Source: Lactifluus volemus
Lineage: Eukaryota > Basidiomycota > Agaricomycetes > Russulales > Russulaceae
Assembly: GCA_022376515.1 (NCBI GenBank)
Contig: WTXI01000009.1
Span: 620,001-684,000, forward strand
DNA length: 64,000 nucleotides
Reading direction: 5' to 3'
Shown here: positions 12,729 to 23,509 of the stretch, piece after piece
Layout: each line of letters starts with the position of its first letter
How positions within the stretch are numbered: the first letter of the stretch is position 1
Made by a program: the position numbers and the translations under genes
Notes under the pieces: generated by a model
What the model was told of the DNA's origin: nothing
What the model saw: only the letters and a program-made list of their open reading frames with translations
Databases searched by the model: none

Positions 12729-13740
12729 CTGGGCCCAACTATCTAGCCAATTGGAGGAGCCCGTTATCAAAGGCGCAAGGAGATAATGGGATCCAGTCAA
12801 GGAGATTTCCAAACAGAGAAGAGTGACAGAGGAACCGAAGAATTCGAAGAGGGGGGTAAAAAGAGGGTCGATATGACCAAGCGGAGAGGTGGGTGTTTCG
12901 TCGAGGAATACTGGAAAATGGGCGTACGAATCAATCCGTCAAACGATCGGTATGTTTTGGGCGTGGGAATGACCAAACGAGACGAGGGAGCGAGTATTAG
13001 CTCTTCCAAAAATCTGCCAGTGCCTCATGTGGTGTACCTTCTTGCTAGTTCAAGTTCCTGTAAAACACGGGCAACTGACAGAGCGCGGACGATCTTCGGA
13101 GGGTCTCTGAATATAAGCAAGGGAAGTCCAGCGACCCCCAGCCCGCACGTGTAGACCTTCTTTACAGAACATATCTTAGTAAAGCCGCAGACTAGAAAAT
13201 TTTTGAATGTGGGGATAAGATGACCGCGCACGTGCAAGTTTGCTTGTCCCGTGCGTGGATGCAGATTACTGACACGGACTACAACCAGGAATCGATCTCT
13301 GGATTTGAAACGTGTCCGACTCAGACGTAATAGATCATGAGGATGACAAGATAAAGGTTTCTGATAGAAGAGTTCTTTACTCCCGAGAGAAGGCTTCCTG
13401 AAGGTGGGTCAGTCGCTACAAAGTACGACAGTCGTCAGTTTTGACGTTTGAGCCTACCATTGACGCGAAGCAAGTCAGTAAAACTCCATTTCAAGTTATA
13501 CCAAGAGTGAGGGCATTAGGTGGGGTGAACCTTCCGGTAACTATTTTACGGACTCCTAATAGTAGATGTCCACGTAACAGTGGCCCGCTAATTTGGATAG
13601 ACCCTTTCCTTTCCTTCTTGCGGCTGAACTCCGGCTCTCGTGACGATCACTATTGTACGCCAATTTCTATTCCAGCCCTGTAGGACTGGCCCTGACCTAC
13701 CTGTCCTCGGCAGTGCAATTTCCATACCTAGTGCTAGTCG

Positions 13741-14870
13741 CGTGCGTTTAAGGGTCAGTGCGATTGCTGCCCTCGTCTTCGGCATTCTGTCAACAATCTC
13801 GGACCATCATCAAGTTGAGAACTTTGCCCCATAGCTTGCCTCATGTCTCTTCCCAGAGCGAATGAAGATGGCACAATCCCTTCGGATTTGATTATTTCGT
13901 TGACGTCCCAACTCGGGGGGAGATGGGGTAGGAACGGGACATCGTGAATAACGGGGTTGTGTGTGGAGTAATGGACAAAGGATGCCAGTGGTAGCCCACA
14001 GTGAAAGGCTGACGCCATCCTGAGCGCGTGAGCGCGAACTTTCACGGCCCGTGACACTCTTTTTGTCGGAGAGACAAGTCCAGGAGACTTGGTGACATCG
14101 TCCTCAAGTGCTTGAGCTCGGCACCCTTTCGTTCAGCAACCCAGCGTTGATTCGCGGTCGCGGGTTAACAAGGATTCTACCATAAGCTATCTTCCATGTT
14201 GGAACGATTGTTAAATGAAAGTGAGGATCAGGGATAGGTCGTCCCAATTATAATAACATATAGTACAAGCCGAAAGCAATAAGGACACAGGGGCCACAGG
14301 AATATGTCGGTAAATTTGAGGTCCCGTGCCACAGTGTTGAGGCATCTTAGCATTTTGGGAGGACTGGAGGACGTGGATGCGCACGCGGGTCACGGTCACG
14401 TGAAGGGAGATGCAGTGGAAAAAACATACCCGTTATGGGCACACACATATGTTTTTTCAGCCCGGCGGAATGACCATGGGTCACGCCGCTAAGCTGCGGC
14501 AGCCGTGATACTGTATAAATAAGGGCACATCTGGTGGTGAATTGGAATAGTTATCACGTCGTAAACTTTTTTAGTTTTGAATGATCATTATATACTGTCT
14601 GTCGCTTTATCTGCAGTACAAGATTAACTACGTTTTGTAATAAAAACGATACAACTGGCTGCATAGACCAACTGCTGGTAAAGTACCTAATTCTTCTACT
14701 GAATGCAGTTTATGCTGCAATTAGGCACAAAAATACAGATGAAAGTGAGCCGCCGGAGCCCTCAGGGAGCCACAGGCGTTGGCCGTCCCGTCTCAGGGTC
14801 CCAGTGCGCGCTGCACGCCGTTCTCGGCTGCCCGCCCGTCTGCCCTCCAATTTGAATTTCCCCAACAATA
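13741..14870. other. Mostly non-coding; one unexplained frame
   Basis: A 100-codon frame at 13755-14057 (-) is not shared with other parts of the window and resembles nothing I know. Around 14390-14490 lies one copy of a ~100 bp repeat that recurs at 15110-15210. Otherwise there is nothing clear. Confidence 0.4.
14468..14489. repeat. Imperfect GGTCACGCC-type hairpin element
   Basis: ATGACC followed by GGGTCACGCCGC. It has the same core as the perfect palindromes at 42495 and 42819. Preceding sequence with CATATGTTTTTT also resembles 42295-42370, so this may be one end of a dispersed element. Confidence 0.45.
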
Positions 14871-14873
14871 AAG

Positions 14874-14890
14874 ATGGCGGACAAGAAGTC
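14874..14890 (+). other. Possible orphan first exon (MADKKS...)
   Basis: ATGGCGGACAAGAAGTC is followed at once by GTGAGTGC, a good donor site. The preceding sequence (CCCCAACAATAAAG) looks like a 5' leader. No downstream exon is visible, and the following 150 bp is a G/C-skewed low-complexity tract. It could be the translocated start of a housekeeping gene. The call is weak. Confidence 0.3.
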
Positions 14891-15088
14891 GTGAGTGCTA
14901 TAAGTTACAGTTAATACCTTTCTATATCCACTCCCACCGTTCCCGCTGCTCCTGGCGCTCCTGGCTCCCCCGCTGCTCCAGGTGTGGTGGAAGCAGCGGG
15001 AGCAGTGGGTGCGGTGGGTGAAGCGGGAGCAGGGGTGTGGTGGTGTGGTGGTGTGTTGGAGAAATGGTGATTGAGTTGCTAACTTATG

Positions 15089-15118
15089 GCGTGACCCTAG
15101 GCTAGTATCGGGTCACGC
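15089..15118. repeat. Inverted repeat GCGTGACCC...GGGTCACGC
   Basis: Perfect 9-bp arms around a 12-nt loop, with the same arm sequence as the palindromes near 42.5 and 42.8 kb. It is followed by about 100 bp similar to 14390-14490. Confidence 0.6.
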
Positions 15119-15297
15119 GAAGGGAGACCGTGACACTGCGAAAAAAAGTACAACCGTTTATGGGCACAAATTTACATTTTTCATGGTGTGAATTCTTCAC
15201 AAATACAGTAGAAGGTTCATCACAAAGAAGCCCGGAAAATGCTCAACGGATGAAATCTATGAGATATCTGCGGGATCCGGATGCCAGTTGGCATCGA

Positions 15298-15600
15298 TAA
15301 AGGGGTATTCTGATTTCCGACGGAGTCGTCCAGTTAATACACGACCACGACGCCAAAGTCAATGAGCTGGATGGGGCTCAGCGGACTCCGTTGCAATATG
15401 CGTCAGGGGAGGGTGGTGCGGAACCCACAGACAGGCAACCGTTGCATAGGATGGCGTACGCTGGAGGGACTCTCCAGTCCGCGGACCTCTTACTCAAGCA
15501 CGGTGCGGATCTGCATACCCAGCTGGACGCCTTCCCAGGCAGCATCTCGGGAGGGAGTGTGCCGAATGTGAGGTTCCAACGTAGCATCCGGAGCGTGTGA
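15298..15600 (+). pseudogene. Ankyrin-repeat fragment
   Basis: An open frame with two ankyrin-like segments: VVQLIHDHDAKVNELDGAQR leading to TPLQYA, then PLHRMAYAGG with ADLLLKHGADLHTQ. These match the ankyrin consensus of a TPLH turn followed by a GAD loop. There is no convincing start, the frame ends after about 100 codons, and no further repeats follow. I read it as a relic of a larger ankyrin protein. Confidence 0.6.
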
Positions 15601-16253
15601 TTATGTATCGTTGGTACATCCGTCAACTAGGACCGCAGCGGAATCGGCCAGAGGTAGTTATGAGCTAAAAGAAGTAGCTATGCCTGAAAATGCGATCAAC
15701 TTGCTTTATGCGATTTACATGCACGGCTGGGAGTGCGAGTCCCAGAGGTCCACCAAACTAAGCACAAGCCAACGCACGCCTTGTGTGTCGATACGGCTAC
15801 GTGTCTACTAGGCTCAAATGTAAAAAACCTATCATCCAAAGCATCTTGCTAGTGCGAAGCATGGGTGTCGCAACCGAGAAAGCTGTGAGCTACTGTGTCT
15901 GATGAGCAGACACAAGAACGGCGTTGTATGAATGTGGAACCATAAAGCTGATCATTGGCATGCGAGTTTCCGAGTGCATCATCTAAAGCAAACTTCGAAG
16001 GTACCGACAGGTATCGGGCTCCGCTTGTATGTGGGCACACCAGCGGCTCCGTACTACTAGCTCACCGCCTGGTCCGTCTAGCCGTAGACAGTCTGGTCCA
16101 TCTCAGTTTGTGAGTGTTGCATGGTGAGCTGAGATCAGAAGAGGCCACAAAGCTGATCGGCACAGATGACTTAACGGTGATTAGAAAAAAGCCGTAAGGC
16201 AACAGTAGAGATAGTGAAAGGAGATCCTCGCTGGTAAGAGTATTGGCCTGCGA
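15601..16253. other. No gene recognised
   Basis: Short frames only. Sequence around 15660-15800 and 15850-16060 has coding-like composition but no family I can name. Confidence 0.4.
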
Positions 16254-16847
16254 TTACAACAAGGTTCTCCTGAGCAGGTCCTCCTTCCAAAATCTGTCGA
16301 GTGCTATATCCGTAGAGAATATGTAAGGTGACGACGGCCGTCGAGGCATATAGTTGATGAGATATGGATGGTGGAGGGCCCCAAGGAAGTGGGATGAAGT
16401 CGCGTTGTCTGTGCTTATCTCAGCGTCGGGTAACTGTACAATGTCCGCTACGGGGCAGAAATCGGTACCGTGACTATTAGTAGGTTGGCGCACATGATCA
16501 CGTTCAAGTTTTGTCGTCCTCAGAGGTTCGTACCAGTACTCTGCGACATGGTCGGAACTTTCAACTCTCACAGCATTGTTAAACATCAGTATAAGGGATA
16601 AAAGAAGCGCGACTTGCGCTCGCTGACCTTCTTGCTGCGGAAGCCGACGCACGTGTGAAGAAACGCAAGGCGGCAGGATTACCAGTTGAAGATGAACCAC
16701 TGGCTCCTGCAGTAATCGAAGAATAGGGAGGCGAGAAAGCGGTGAAAGGCTTTTACAAGAAGCATTAGTGATGGATAGAGTGACGAAGAATAAAGATGCA
16801 GGTGGTCCGAGGGATACCAAGTGTTGTATACCTGTCCTGACACTCAC
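16254..16847 (-). CDS. Hypothetical open frame (197 codons)
   Basis: This is one of the longer uninterrupted frames outside recognised genes. The central segment (VAEYWYEPLRTTK) is preserved in frame in the diverged copy at 9600-10027 (LAQYWREPLRTRS), which argues it was coding. The first half is Leu/Val-rich and may be an artefact of the opposite strand. I do not recognise the family. It may be a relic. Confidence 0.35.
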   Translation of the reverse strand: MSVRTGIQHLVSLGPPASLFFVTLSITNASCKSLSPLSRLPILRLLQEPVVHLQLVILPPCVSSHVRRLPQQEGQRAQVALLLSLILMFNNAVRVESSDHVAEYWYEPLRTTKLERDHVRQPTNSHGTDFCPVADIVQLPDAEISTDNATSSHFLGALHHPYLINYMPRRPSSPYIFSTDIALDRFWKEDLLRRTLL

Positions 16848-16880
16848 CTAATCTGCTGACACCCACGATGAAGCAGAGAC
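16490..16880. repeat. Dispersed duplicate block c, copy 2
   Basis: Matches 9600-10027. This copy lacks the two extra codons on the plus strand and differs by many substitutions, so the duplication is not recent. Confidence 0.6.
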
Positions 16881-17147
16881 CGCAGCTGTTGAGGCTAAAA
16901 GCGATTAGCGATATCATGTCACATGGATCACAGGATATGATATACATACATCTATCATTTTCAAGAACCAGGCAGTGAATGAGATGGAACGTGCTCACGA
17001 AGGGCAATTCGTCAATCACCTTCATAATCGAATAGTCCGCATATAGGAATGTACATTTTCAGGGGACCACGCCGCCGCCATGGGGTTTCCCATTTCACTT
17101 ATAATAATCTGCATGTTACAGCCCAGAAGGCGCAGGCAGGGAGTATA

Positions 17148-17677
17148 TTGGCGCTTTGGGAGAAGATGCTGGATGTCGAGGAGAGACGAGGATTGGCCGC
17201 GGGAGGTCTGAGTCAGAGGAGCACGCCATCATCACCGGCAGCCTGAGGGCGACCGGAGATGGATCACGCACGCTCCCCATTGGGCACTGGCACCTAGACC
17301 GTTTACTATACCATTTCGAATTTCAAACTGATCTACATTCATCTTTAGGTAGTTCTACTATATTTCCCGAGGATTCCTCACGCGTCTCACAAGGCCGCGG
17401 CCTCATCCAAGGACTGAGGGTGCTCGCTCGTTATCTCTCCCGTTTTACCTCATTTCGAACATGTTTCGACTTTATTGCAGCAACTAGTAGCTGTATTAGT
17501 AGCTACCATGGGCTCTAGTATAATCATTTCGAGCAATTCAGCGGTAAGGGCAATAATCGTGCCCACTTTCATTCCTTCTCGTTCCCACGTGTGTTCCTGG
17601 GTTCTCTCGTTTACCCCACTCGTTCTCGTTTGTTATCACTTTCGGACCTTCAATGTCGACTTTACACCCCGGCCTAA
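17148..17677. repeat. Block e, copy 1 (downstream of NLR1)
   Basis: Shared with 49932-50350 in the same orientation, starting TTGGCGCTTTGGGAG. Inside both copies a Kozak-like ACCATGG opens a 12-codon frame (17508-17543 and 50207-50242) followed by a GTAAGG donor. In copy 1 this block lies 3' of NLR1, while in copy 2 it lies 5' of NLR2. The boundary to the NLR1 unit is at AAAACCCTTGACAT (about 17678). Confidence 0.65.
17508..17543 (+). other. Possible short first exon, duplicated at 50207-50242
   Basis: The 12 codons MGSSIIISSNSA, with MDSSINISSNQV in the other copy, are followed in both by a GTAAGG donor. Start context, length and donor are conserved while the surroundings have drifted. No continuing exon was found. 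Confidence 0.3.
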
Positions 17678-17801
17678 AACCCTTGACATTTTGACATCTC
17701 TTTCATTGAGTATACGATTCTCGTGAGTGGGAGGATGGTTACAGTCTGGTCTGAACAAAGTAGGACAACAGTCAAGCCTTCTTACATATAACTGATTCTA
17801 T

Positions 17802-20800
17802 TTAGATAAATTGTGTTGATATAGTAGTAGCCCAATTTGGTCCATATGCGAAGTTTGAGAGATCAAGCCGTGTCTCATGTTCGCCTGCAATCCAGATAGT
17901 GCTGGGTCTATGAAGGCACGGCCTATGTAGCTCGGGAATCCAAAGCACAAGTTCATTCTCTTCTCCATATAACCAACCATCATAATTGATCAAGGATTGA
18001 TCCGTAAATTGGTTCTTGACATTTTCGGTTGCGGTCTTCACCTCATGAATTGTGTCATGGTCTGAGGGTGGGGCAGTACGCTGGCCATCTGCTGAGTATG
18101 CAACAGGTGTGACCAAATCGGTGTATCCAGTAAGTGAACCCACGACAATCTGTCCTGTTGTGGCATCCCACACCCAAATCGTGCCATCAGAAGAGGCCGA
18201 TGCAATAAGCTCCCTGTCTGGTGAGAATGCAACAGATGTGACATAATTGGTGTGTCCAGAAAATGGGCCCGCTATGATCTGTCCTGTTGTGGCATCCCAC
18301 ACCCGAATCGTGTCATCATAAGAGGCAGATGCGATATGCTCCCTGTCTGGTGAGAATGCAACCGATGTGACCGTATCGGTGTGTCCAGTAAATGGGCCCG
18401 CTACGATCTGTCCTGTTGTGGCATCCCACACCCAAATCGTGCCATCATGCAAGGCTGATGTGATACGCTCCCCGTCTGGTGAGAATGCAACAGATGCAAC
18501 CCAACCGACATGTCCAGTAAACGGGCCCGCTATGATCTGTCCTGTTGTGGCATCCCACACCCGAATCATGCCATCATAAGAGGCCGATGTAATACGCTCC
18601 CCATCTGGTGAGAATGCAACATGTGTGACCCAATGATTGTGTCCAGTAAATGGGCCCGCTACAATCTGTCCTGTTGTAGCATCCCACACCCGAATCGTGC
18701 AATCATTCGAGGCCGATGCGATACGCTCCCCATCTGGTGAGAATGCAACAGATGTGACCCAATGATTGTGTCCAGTAAACGGGCCCGCTGCGATCTGTCC
18801 TGTTGTAGTATCCCACACCCGAATCGTGCAATCATTCGAGGCCGATGCAATATGCTCCCCGTCTGGTGAGAATGCAACAGATCTGATCTGACCGGTGTGT
18901 CCGGTCAACGGGCCCGCTACGATCTGTCCTGTTCTGGCATCCCACACCCGAATCGTGTGATCAAAAGAGGCTGATGCGATCCACTCCCCGTCCGGGGAGA
19001 ATGCAATACAGAGGACGCAGCTGTCATGTCCCTCAATCGCCATTTCCAATGGAGGCCAATCCAACAACTGCCCGCGTTCCAACCTCAATGTCCGGGGAAA
19101 TTGGGGAAGGTATTGTTTCAGGATCTGGGAAGAGGCTGGCGCGAATGGCAGGGCAGAAACGTAGATATGTGGTGCACTTCTTGTCATCGCCATTTCGAAA
19201 TACCGCACGAATGAAGATGCATCGTTCGCCAATCCCAACAAATTCTTCACTTCCGTTTGTGAATGCTATTGCGATTTCACGCACAAGTCAGTATACGTCA
19301 TATCGAATTATGCGGCGTACATACCTCTCGCTGCAGCCATACCAACAGGGACGACAAAGCTCGTGAAGCAAGGCCGACGCTATTTTTGACACTGAGCACT
19401 TCCAGCCAAAACAGGAACTTTGTTTCGAACAGCAATTGAAGCTTTTTGAGGACATTGTGGTCGAAGGCAAGACGGTCCAAATGGTCGCCCCAGTATATAC
19501 AAGCATATGGTAGAGGAGACGGAATACATCTGGCGATTCGAGATTCCAAGTCTGGGACGTCGCTGTTGGCGAGATATGACGACTCGAGTTCGCAGATGTT
19601 GAATTTGAGTTCATCCAGCATTAAACCAAGGCAGGAATGTGTCAACTGATGGTGAGAATCCGCAAGATCGACGTAAAACACGTTGCTCGTCTTACTCGTC
19701 AGAAAGTCACGGAATGAGGTATGGAGGGGAAGGACGGGGCCTGTTTGATCACGTGACGTAACGTTACTCAGCAGCGAGCCGAGGTACCGGAGAGTTCGAA
19801 GGACCAGGTTGGAATCGTCGGGGTGAACAATGGGTGCATGCTGTCGCAGAGCAATCAAAGAATTGATGGAGAGCGGTTCTATCGCAGCAAAAAGTTGTCC
19901 CATGATGGACCGAAACAGAACCTGGGCTTCATTTGAATTAAAGTACCCTTGGAGGACTTCTTTGTACAAGTTGTCCAGCAGACCTTCACCACTGTGACCT
20001 CGGGAGGATCCCAACAGGCGCTGAACACACTCGTTGTAGCTAAGGCCAAGACTGGCAGGGCTGTTGATGAATCCACATGCAACGGCCGCCCACTGAAACA
20101 AGCCCTCCGACGCCTGCACTAGCTTGCTACCATGGTCTTTGAGCACGTCCTCGCGGAGCTTGCTCTGAATATACAAGCCAATGTCTTGCTCCGTATTGGA
20201 AGCCAGTTGGCGGTCATTCATGTACAGAGTACGGACGGACGGTGCGTTGGCGAATGCATGTTCGATGTCATCTTCCGACCTCGAGGTAATGAGAATGCGA
20301 AAGTTTGGCGGGAGATCGATGAGGCGTTCGGCAAGAAACGTATGCAGTGGATTTTCGCCATTTTTGACACCACTCTCATCCAACCCATCGACAACGATGA
20401 GAATTGGATTACCAGGTGGTACGTTCTTGAGTGGTTCAAGGAGGAGCCATTCAAAGAGTCTACGACAATCTCTGGTGGTACGAAGAGACGAATTACCCGC
20501 AATGGCCCTCCTCAGGCCAAGCTTGAACGGAGGAGAGTGATCGGAGAGGTCACGGGCAAGCGTCGTAAAAAAATGATAAGCTTCGTCCTTGGGTTGCTCC
20601 GCCCGCGAAAAAGCAACATAAGAACCAAGATATGTCTTGTCAAAGTGAAGTGCGACCTCGTGTGCAATTGAGGACTTTCCTGTTCCTAATTGGCCAAAGA
20701 GAACGAGGCCACGTTCAGATTCGGAATTCTCGACCCATTTGACGATGTGCTCCAAGAACTCTTTGCGTGTGCCTTGGTGACAGCCTTTCCTATCGGTGAA

Positions 20801-22466
20801 TCGCCATCCTCCCAAAGGAAGGCTTTCTCCGATTATTGCGGCCAATTCTGTGTTCCTCTTATCAGACCGATGATCGATAATCTTGGGACTATCGGAATGA
20901 CGTACCAGCTTCTGATGCTAGGTTCGACATATCTGTTACCTGTGTTCTCGCATAATCCCGCATTTCAGGGACAGCAGCGCCAGCGGTAACAGCAACATGC
21001 ATGGGGAAGTTTCCTCGTAGCTCTCGTAGTCGGACGATGGTCTCGCGGAGGTGTTCGACGTTTTTCAAAGCCTGCTGTCCTGGAAATCACATGTTGATAA
21101 GGGGCAATGAAAGAGGTCAGGATAACGTACCAACTTGTACATGCGTCTTGGCAAACGATTCGGTAAACGCGTACGATTTGATAAGAGTGGCACATTCGGA
21201 GACGCGCTGCAGCATCTCATTGAGAATTATTGCTTGCGTAGATGTTGGTTGGATGTTCCTCAAAACATCCCCATTTTCAAATTCAAACGCATTCCGTATC
21301 GCCTCAAGGAGTGATCGGAAGTTGTCGTCACGCTGTAAATGGCGCACAAAAATCTGCCAACAAGTCAAAAAAAAAGGTGAGCGTTCCATCCATCCAACAA
21401 GGCAAAGGCGCGCACCTCGGGAATATTGGAGAGCTGAGTCCATGCCGAGCTGGCACGCTGAGGGGCAGCAATTAACTTGGTGAATAGTAGAGAAAAGAGG
21501 TATGTGACATACTTCTTTGAGGATTGGACTGACGGTATCCATCACCTGTTTCATAACATTAACGGCACTTTTCCATAAAGTCACCGCGTCCATAGCTTCC
21601 TCAGCTCGATCTGGATGACGCGACATCCCCGTCTGGCTGAGCGGCACTGCTCCCACAGGAGCGCCGCTGTCAACGAGAAGATCACCCGTCCTGGAAAAAT
21701 CAGATATAGGAGCAGTAACTGCTGTGCCAGTGGGTTGCGTGGTTTCAGTATCAGCTGGGACGATAGGACGCGTAACGCCTCCTTCAGTGAGATTTGGGGT
21801 ATTGACTGCCGCTGTCTGAGAGGAACTTGCGTTTGATAACACTGTAATCGTTAAGACTGTGGCCAGCTCTTTTGTCTGTCTAGAATGTCCATCAGCATTG
21901 CCGAAATCAATGTCGAGTTCTACGTGTAGGGTGCTCAGCCAGACGCATGAGTGAAAATTCCCAAAAACCATGAGACGAACCGCGAGGTGGTTCACAGGCT
22001 ATCCTTTGACTTCCAATAAGGATGTCATTTGGTTTGGTCCTTTTCGCATGGAGAGACACAATGATATGAGAGCGCTGTTGTACGATGCTGCTGGAGACTC
22101 AGCCGCAGATAGAAATAAAATATGGCAATTTCTCACAAAGTGTCGAGATTCTCGTTCCATTCTACGATATTCTCCCTTCTCTGCACAGATCGTGTCTGCC
22201 TCGTCGTTTCCCCGTAAGTCACAGTGACATAAAAAATTCCTTTCTTCAACAGGAGGGTCTTGAAACGCGGAAGGTTGCGCGCTTTGACGACTGGCAGGGG
22301 AAAGAGATTTAGTACATCTCAGAGCATGATCATAATGGAAGTACATACTAGTCAACCGGAGCGGATGCGAGCCTGGTTGCGTTTCGGTGACCTGAGCGCG
22401 GCGGCTGTGCCTTATGTCGGAGATCTGAGAACCTGAGCTGTAGTAATGATTAACAGTGGGAGACAT
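17802..22466 (-). CDS. NLR1: C2-NACHT-WD40 receptor, copy 1 (one frameshift)
   Basis: STAND NTPase. Exons as I read them: 22466-22349, 22290-22137, 22090-21513, 21475-21416, 21353-21131, 21079-20940, 20881-19325 and 19265-17802. Exons 1-3 give a C2 domain (LTxVKARNLPRF, IVEWNENLDT, HIIVSLHAKRTKPNDILIGS). A Ser/Thr/Pro-rich linker and a helical region (WKSAVNVMKQVMDTVSPILK) follow. Exon 7 is the NACHT: Walker A is GQLGTGKSS and Walker B is ILIVVDGLDES. Exon 8 has seven 43-aa WD40 repeats plus a degenerate eighth. The spliced length is one base over a multiple of three. The cause is a 10-bp difference from NLR2 at about 22010-22020, between the C2 and linker frames. The rest is open. Either it is a recent pseudogene or I am missing a splice event there. 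Confidence 0.82.
18010..19031 (-). repeat. WD40 repeat array of NLR1
   Basis: 129-bp direct repeats, each 43 codons and starting with a GHT or GHN motif and ending in AGPFT. There are seven full units and one degenerate unit (SDHDTIHEVKTAT). Units differ mainly at the two residues after GH, the residue after SAS and the residue after the following D. Confidence 0.85.
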
Positions 22467-23108
22467 CTGGATGGGAGACTTTGGCTTACGGATCCGGGGT
22501 CATCTGGGTAGCGTTTGAAGAGAGTAAGAAAGAGAAAGATGCGCGGGAGAGGGTTGAGGGTTGTTGAGCCTTGAGGTAACCACGTGTCGTCTGCATTTTG
22601 CCATCAAAGGCACCTTGTCTGCGCCATCTCACGCTCAGCGCTACTAGTGGCTGTGAAAGCTTTCCGCCCAAAGGAAAACGAGCTTTAAACACATACAGTA
22701 CTCCCTGAGGACATCCACAGTGACCTTTTCATTGTCCTTGGCGCTAACCTGGGAATCTGGATTTGTTGGGTCAGTATTAGTAGATAGATGCTGTTGTGGC
22801 GCGGAAGGTGCCAGCCTGCGCATATATTAATGCGACGCTGGCCAATCTCCGATCTAGGAATGTTGCAGGACATGCAGAGAACATCTTCATAAACATTGGC
22901 TGTGGAGAATAGAACGCGAAACGTGGCGTCGTATCTTCAGTGTGAGCAAGATCGCATCCATGGAAGCGACTTGCGCCGGCCTCGCTACGAGGTTACTCGG
23001 CTGGGTTCTCGTTCATTCATTACACGCGATAGAGTAAAAGGGCCAAGGACCTCTTCAAACGAATGTGGGTATTAGTAATCGGTTTTACTAAGGTCAGTCT
23101 CGACGACC

Positions 23109-23447
23109 CAGCTAGTGTTGGATATAAGTAGGATCATACTAAGTAGTCCCGCTTATCATCTCGGAGAAATGACACTTTGGTATTTTATTATCTTAGATTT
23201 GTACAAGGGGCTTCGGACATTCTCAGGATCCTGAATAGGTAGTTACAATACATACGTTGGTACTCAGGGACTCGGCTGTAAAAAAAACTATAGTCAGTCT
23301 TCCAGCATGTACTATAGTATATATACTGGTAGTTTTTACCCTGGGGACTCGGGTTTTCACTCACTCTGACTCATCCTCAGGTTAGTCTTTTAATCTAAGT
23401 TACTAGCTTTTTCACTCTCGGACTCGTCCTCAGCGTTTTCAGCTAGT
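23109..23447. mobile_element. 331-bp insertion with 8-bp target duplication
   Basis: CAGCTAGT at 23109-23116 is repeated at 23440-23447, with 23117-23447 absent from the paralogous site, where CAGCTAGT occurs once (35447-35454). The insert has no coding capacity and contains CTCGGACTCGTCCTCAG-type repeats. I see no clear terminal inverted repeats. A non-autonomous DNA element is the simplest reading. Confidence 0.7.
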
Positions 23448-23509
23448 ACTCACTGCGCAGCCTCGGACTATTCAGCCACACCCATACAAGTATATTCACG
23501 CACATAACG

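Larger units (their letters stand above)
10551..13740. repeat. Segmental duplication, right copy (P450-A2 unit)
   Basis: Direct copy of 6381-9570. Its left border truncates an NTF2-like gene, which suggests this copy is the one that was inserted, or that the NTF2 copy was the recombination target. Confidence 0.85.

Noticed and set aside
15361..15600. Ankyrin fragment as a functional small gene
   Set aside because: No credible start or splice partners and only two repeat-like segments. It is treated as a relic.
18052..18579. Plus-strand open frames across the WD40 arrays (also 45419-46270)
   Set aside because: They are antisense shadows of the 129-bp repeats. Their repetitive SVCPVNGPATICPVV sequence follows directly from the WD40 codons on the minus strand.
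20132..20671. 179-codon plus-strand frame inside the NACHT exon
   Set aside because: Antisense to a well-supported domain with Walker motifs, and a counterpart in NLR2 is shorter and not conserved as a protein.
22023..22466. Long minus-strand frame 21999-22466 as a separate 155-aa protein
   Set aside because: Exon 1 is real, but the rest reads C2 exon 2 and both introns in a wrong frame. The spliced C2 model explains it better and holds in NLR2 and X2.
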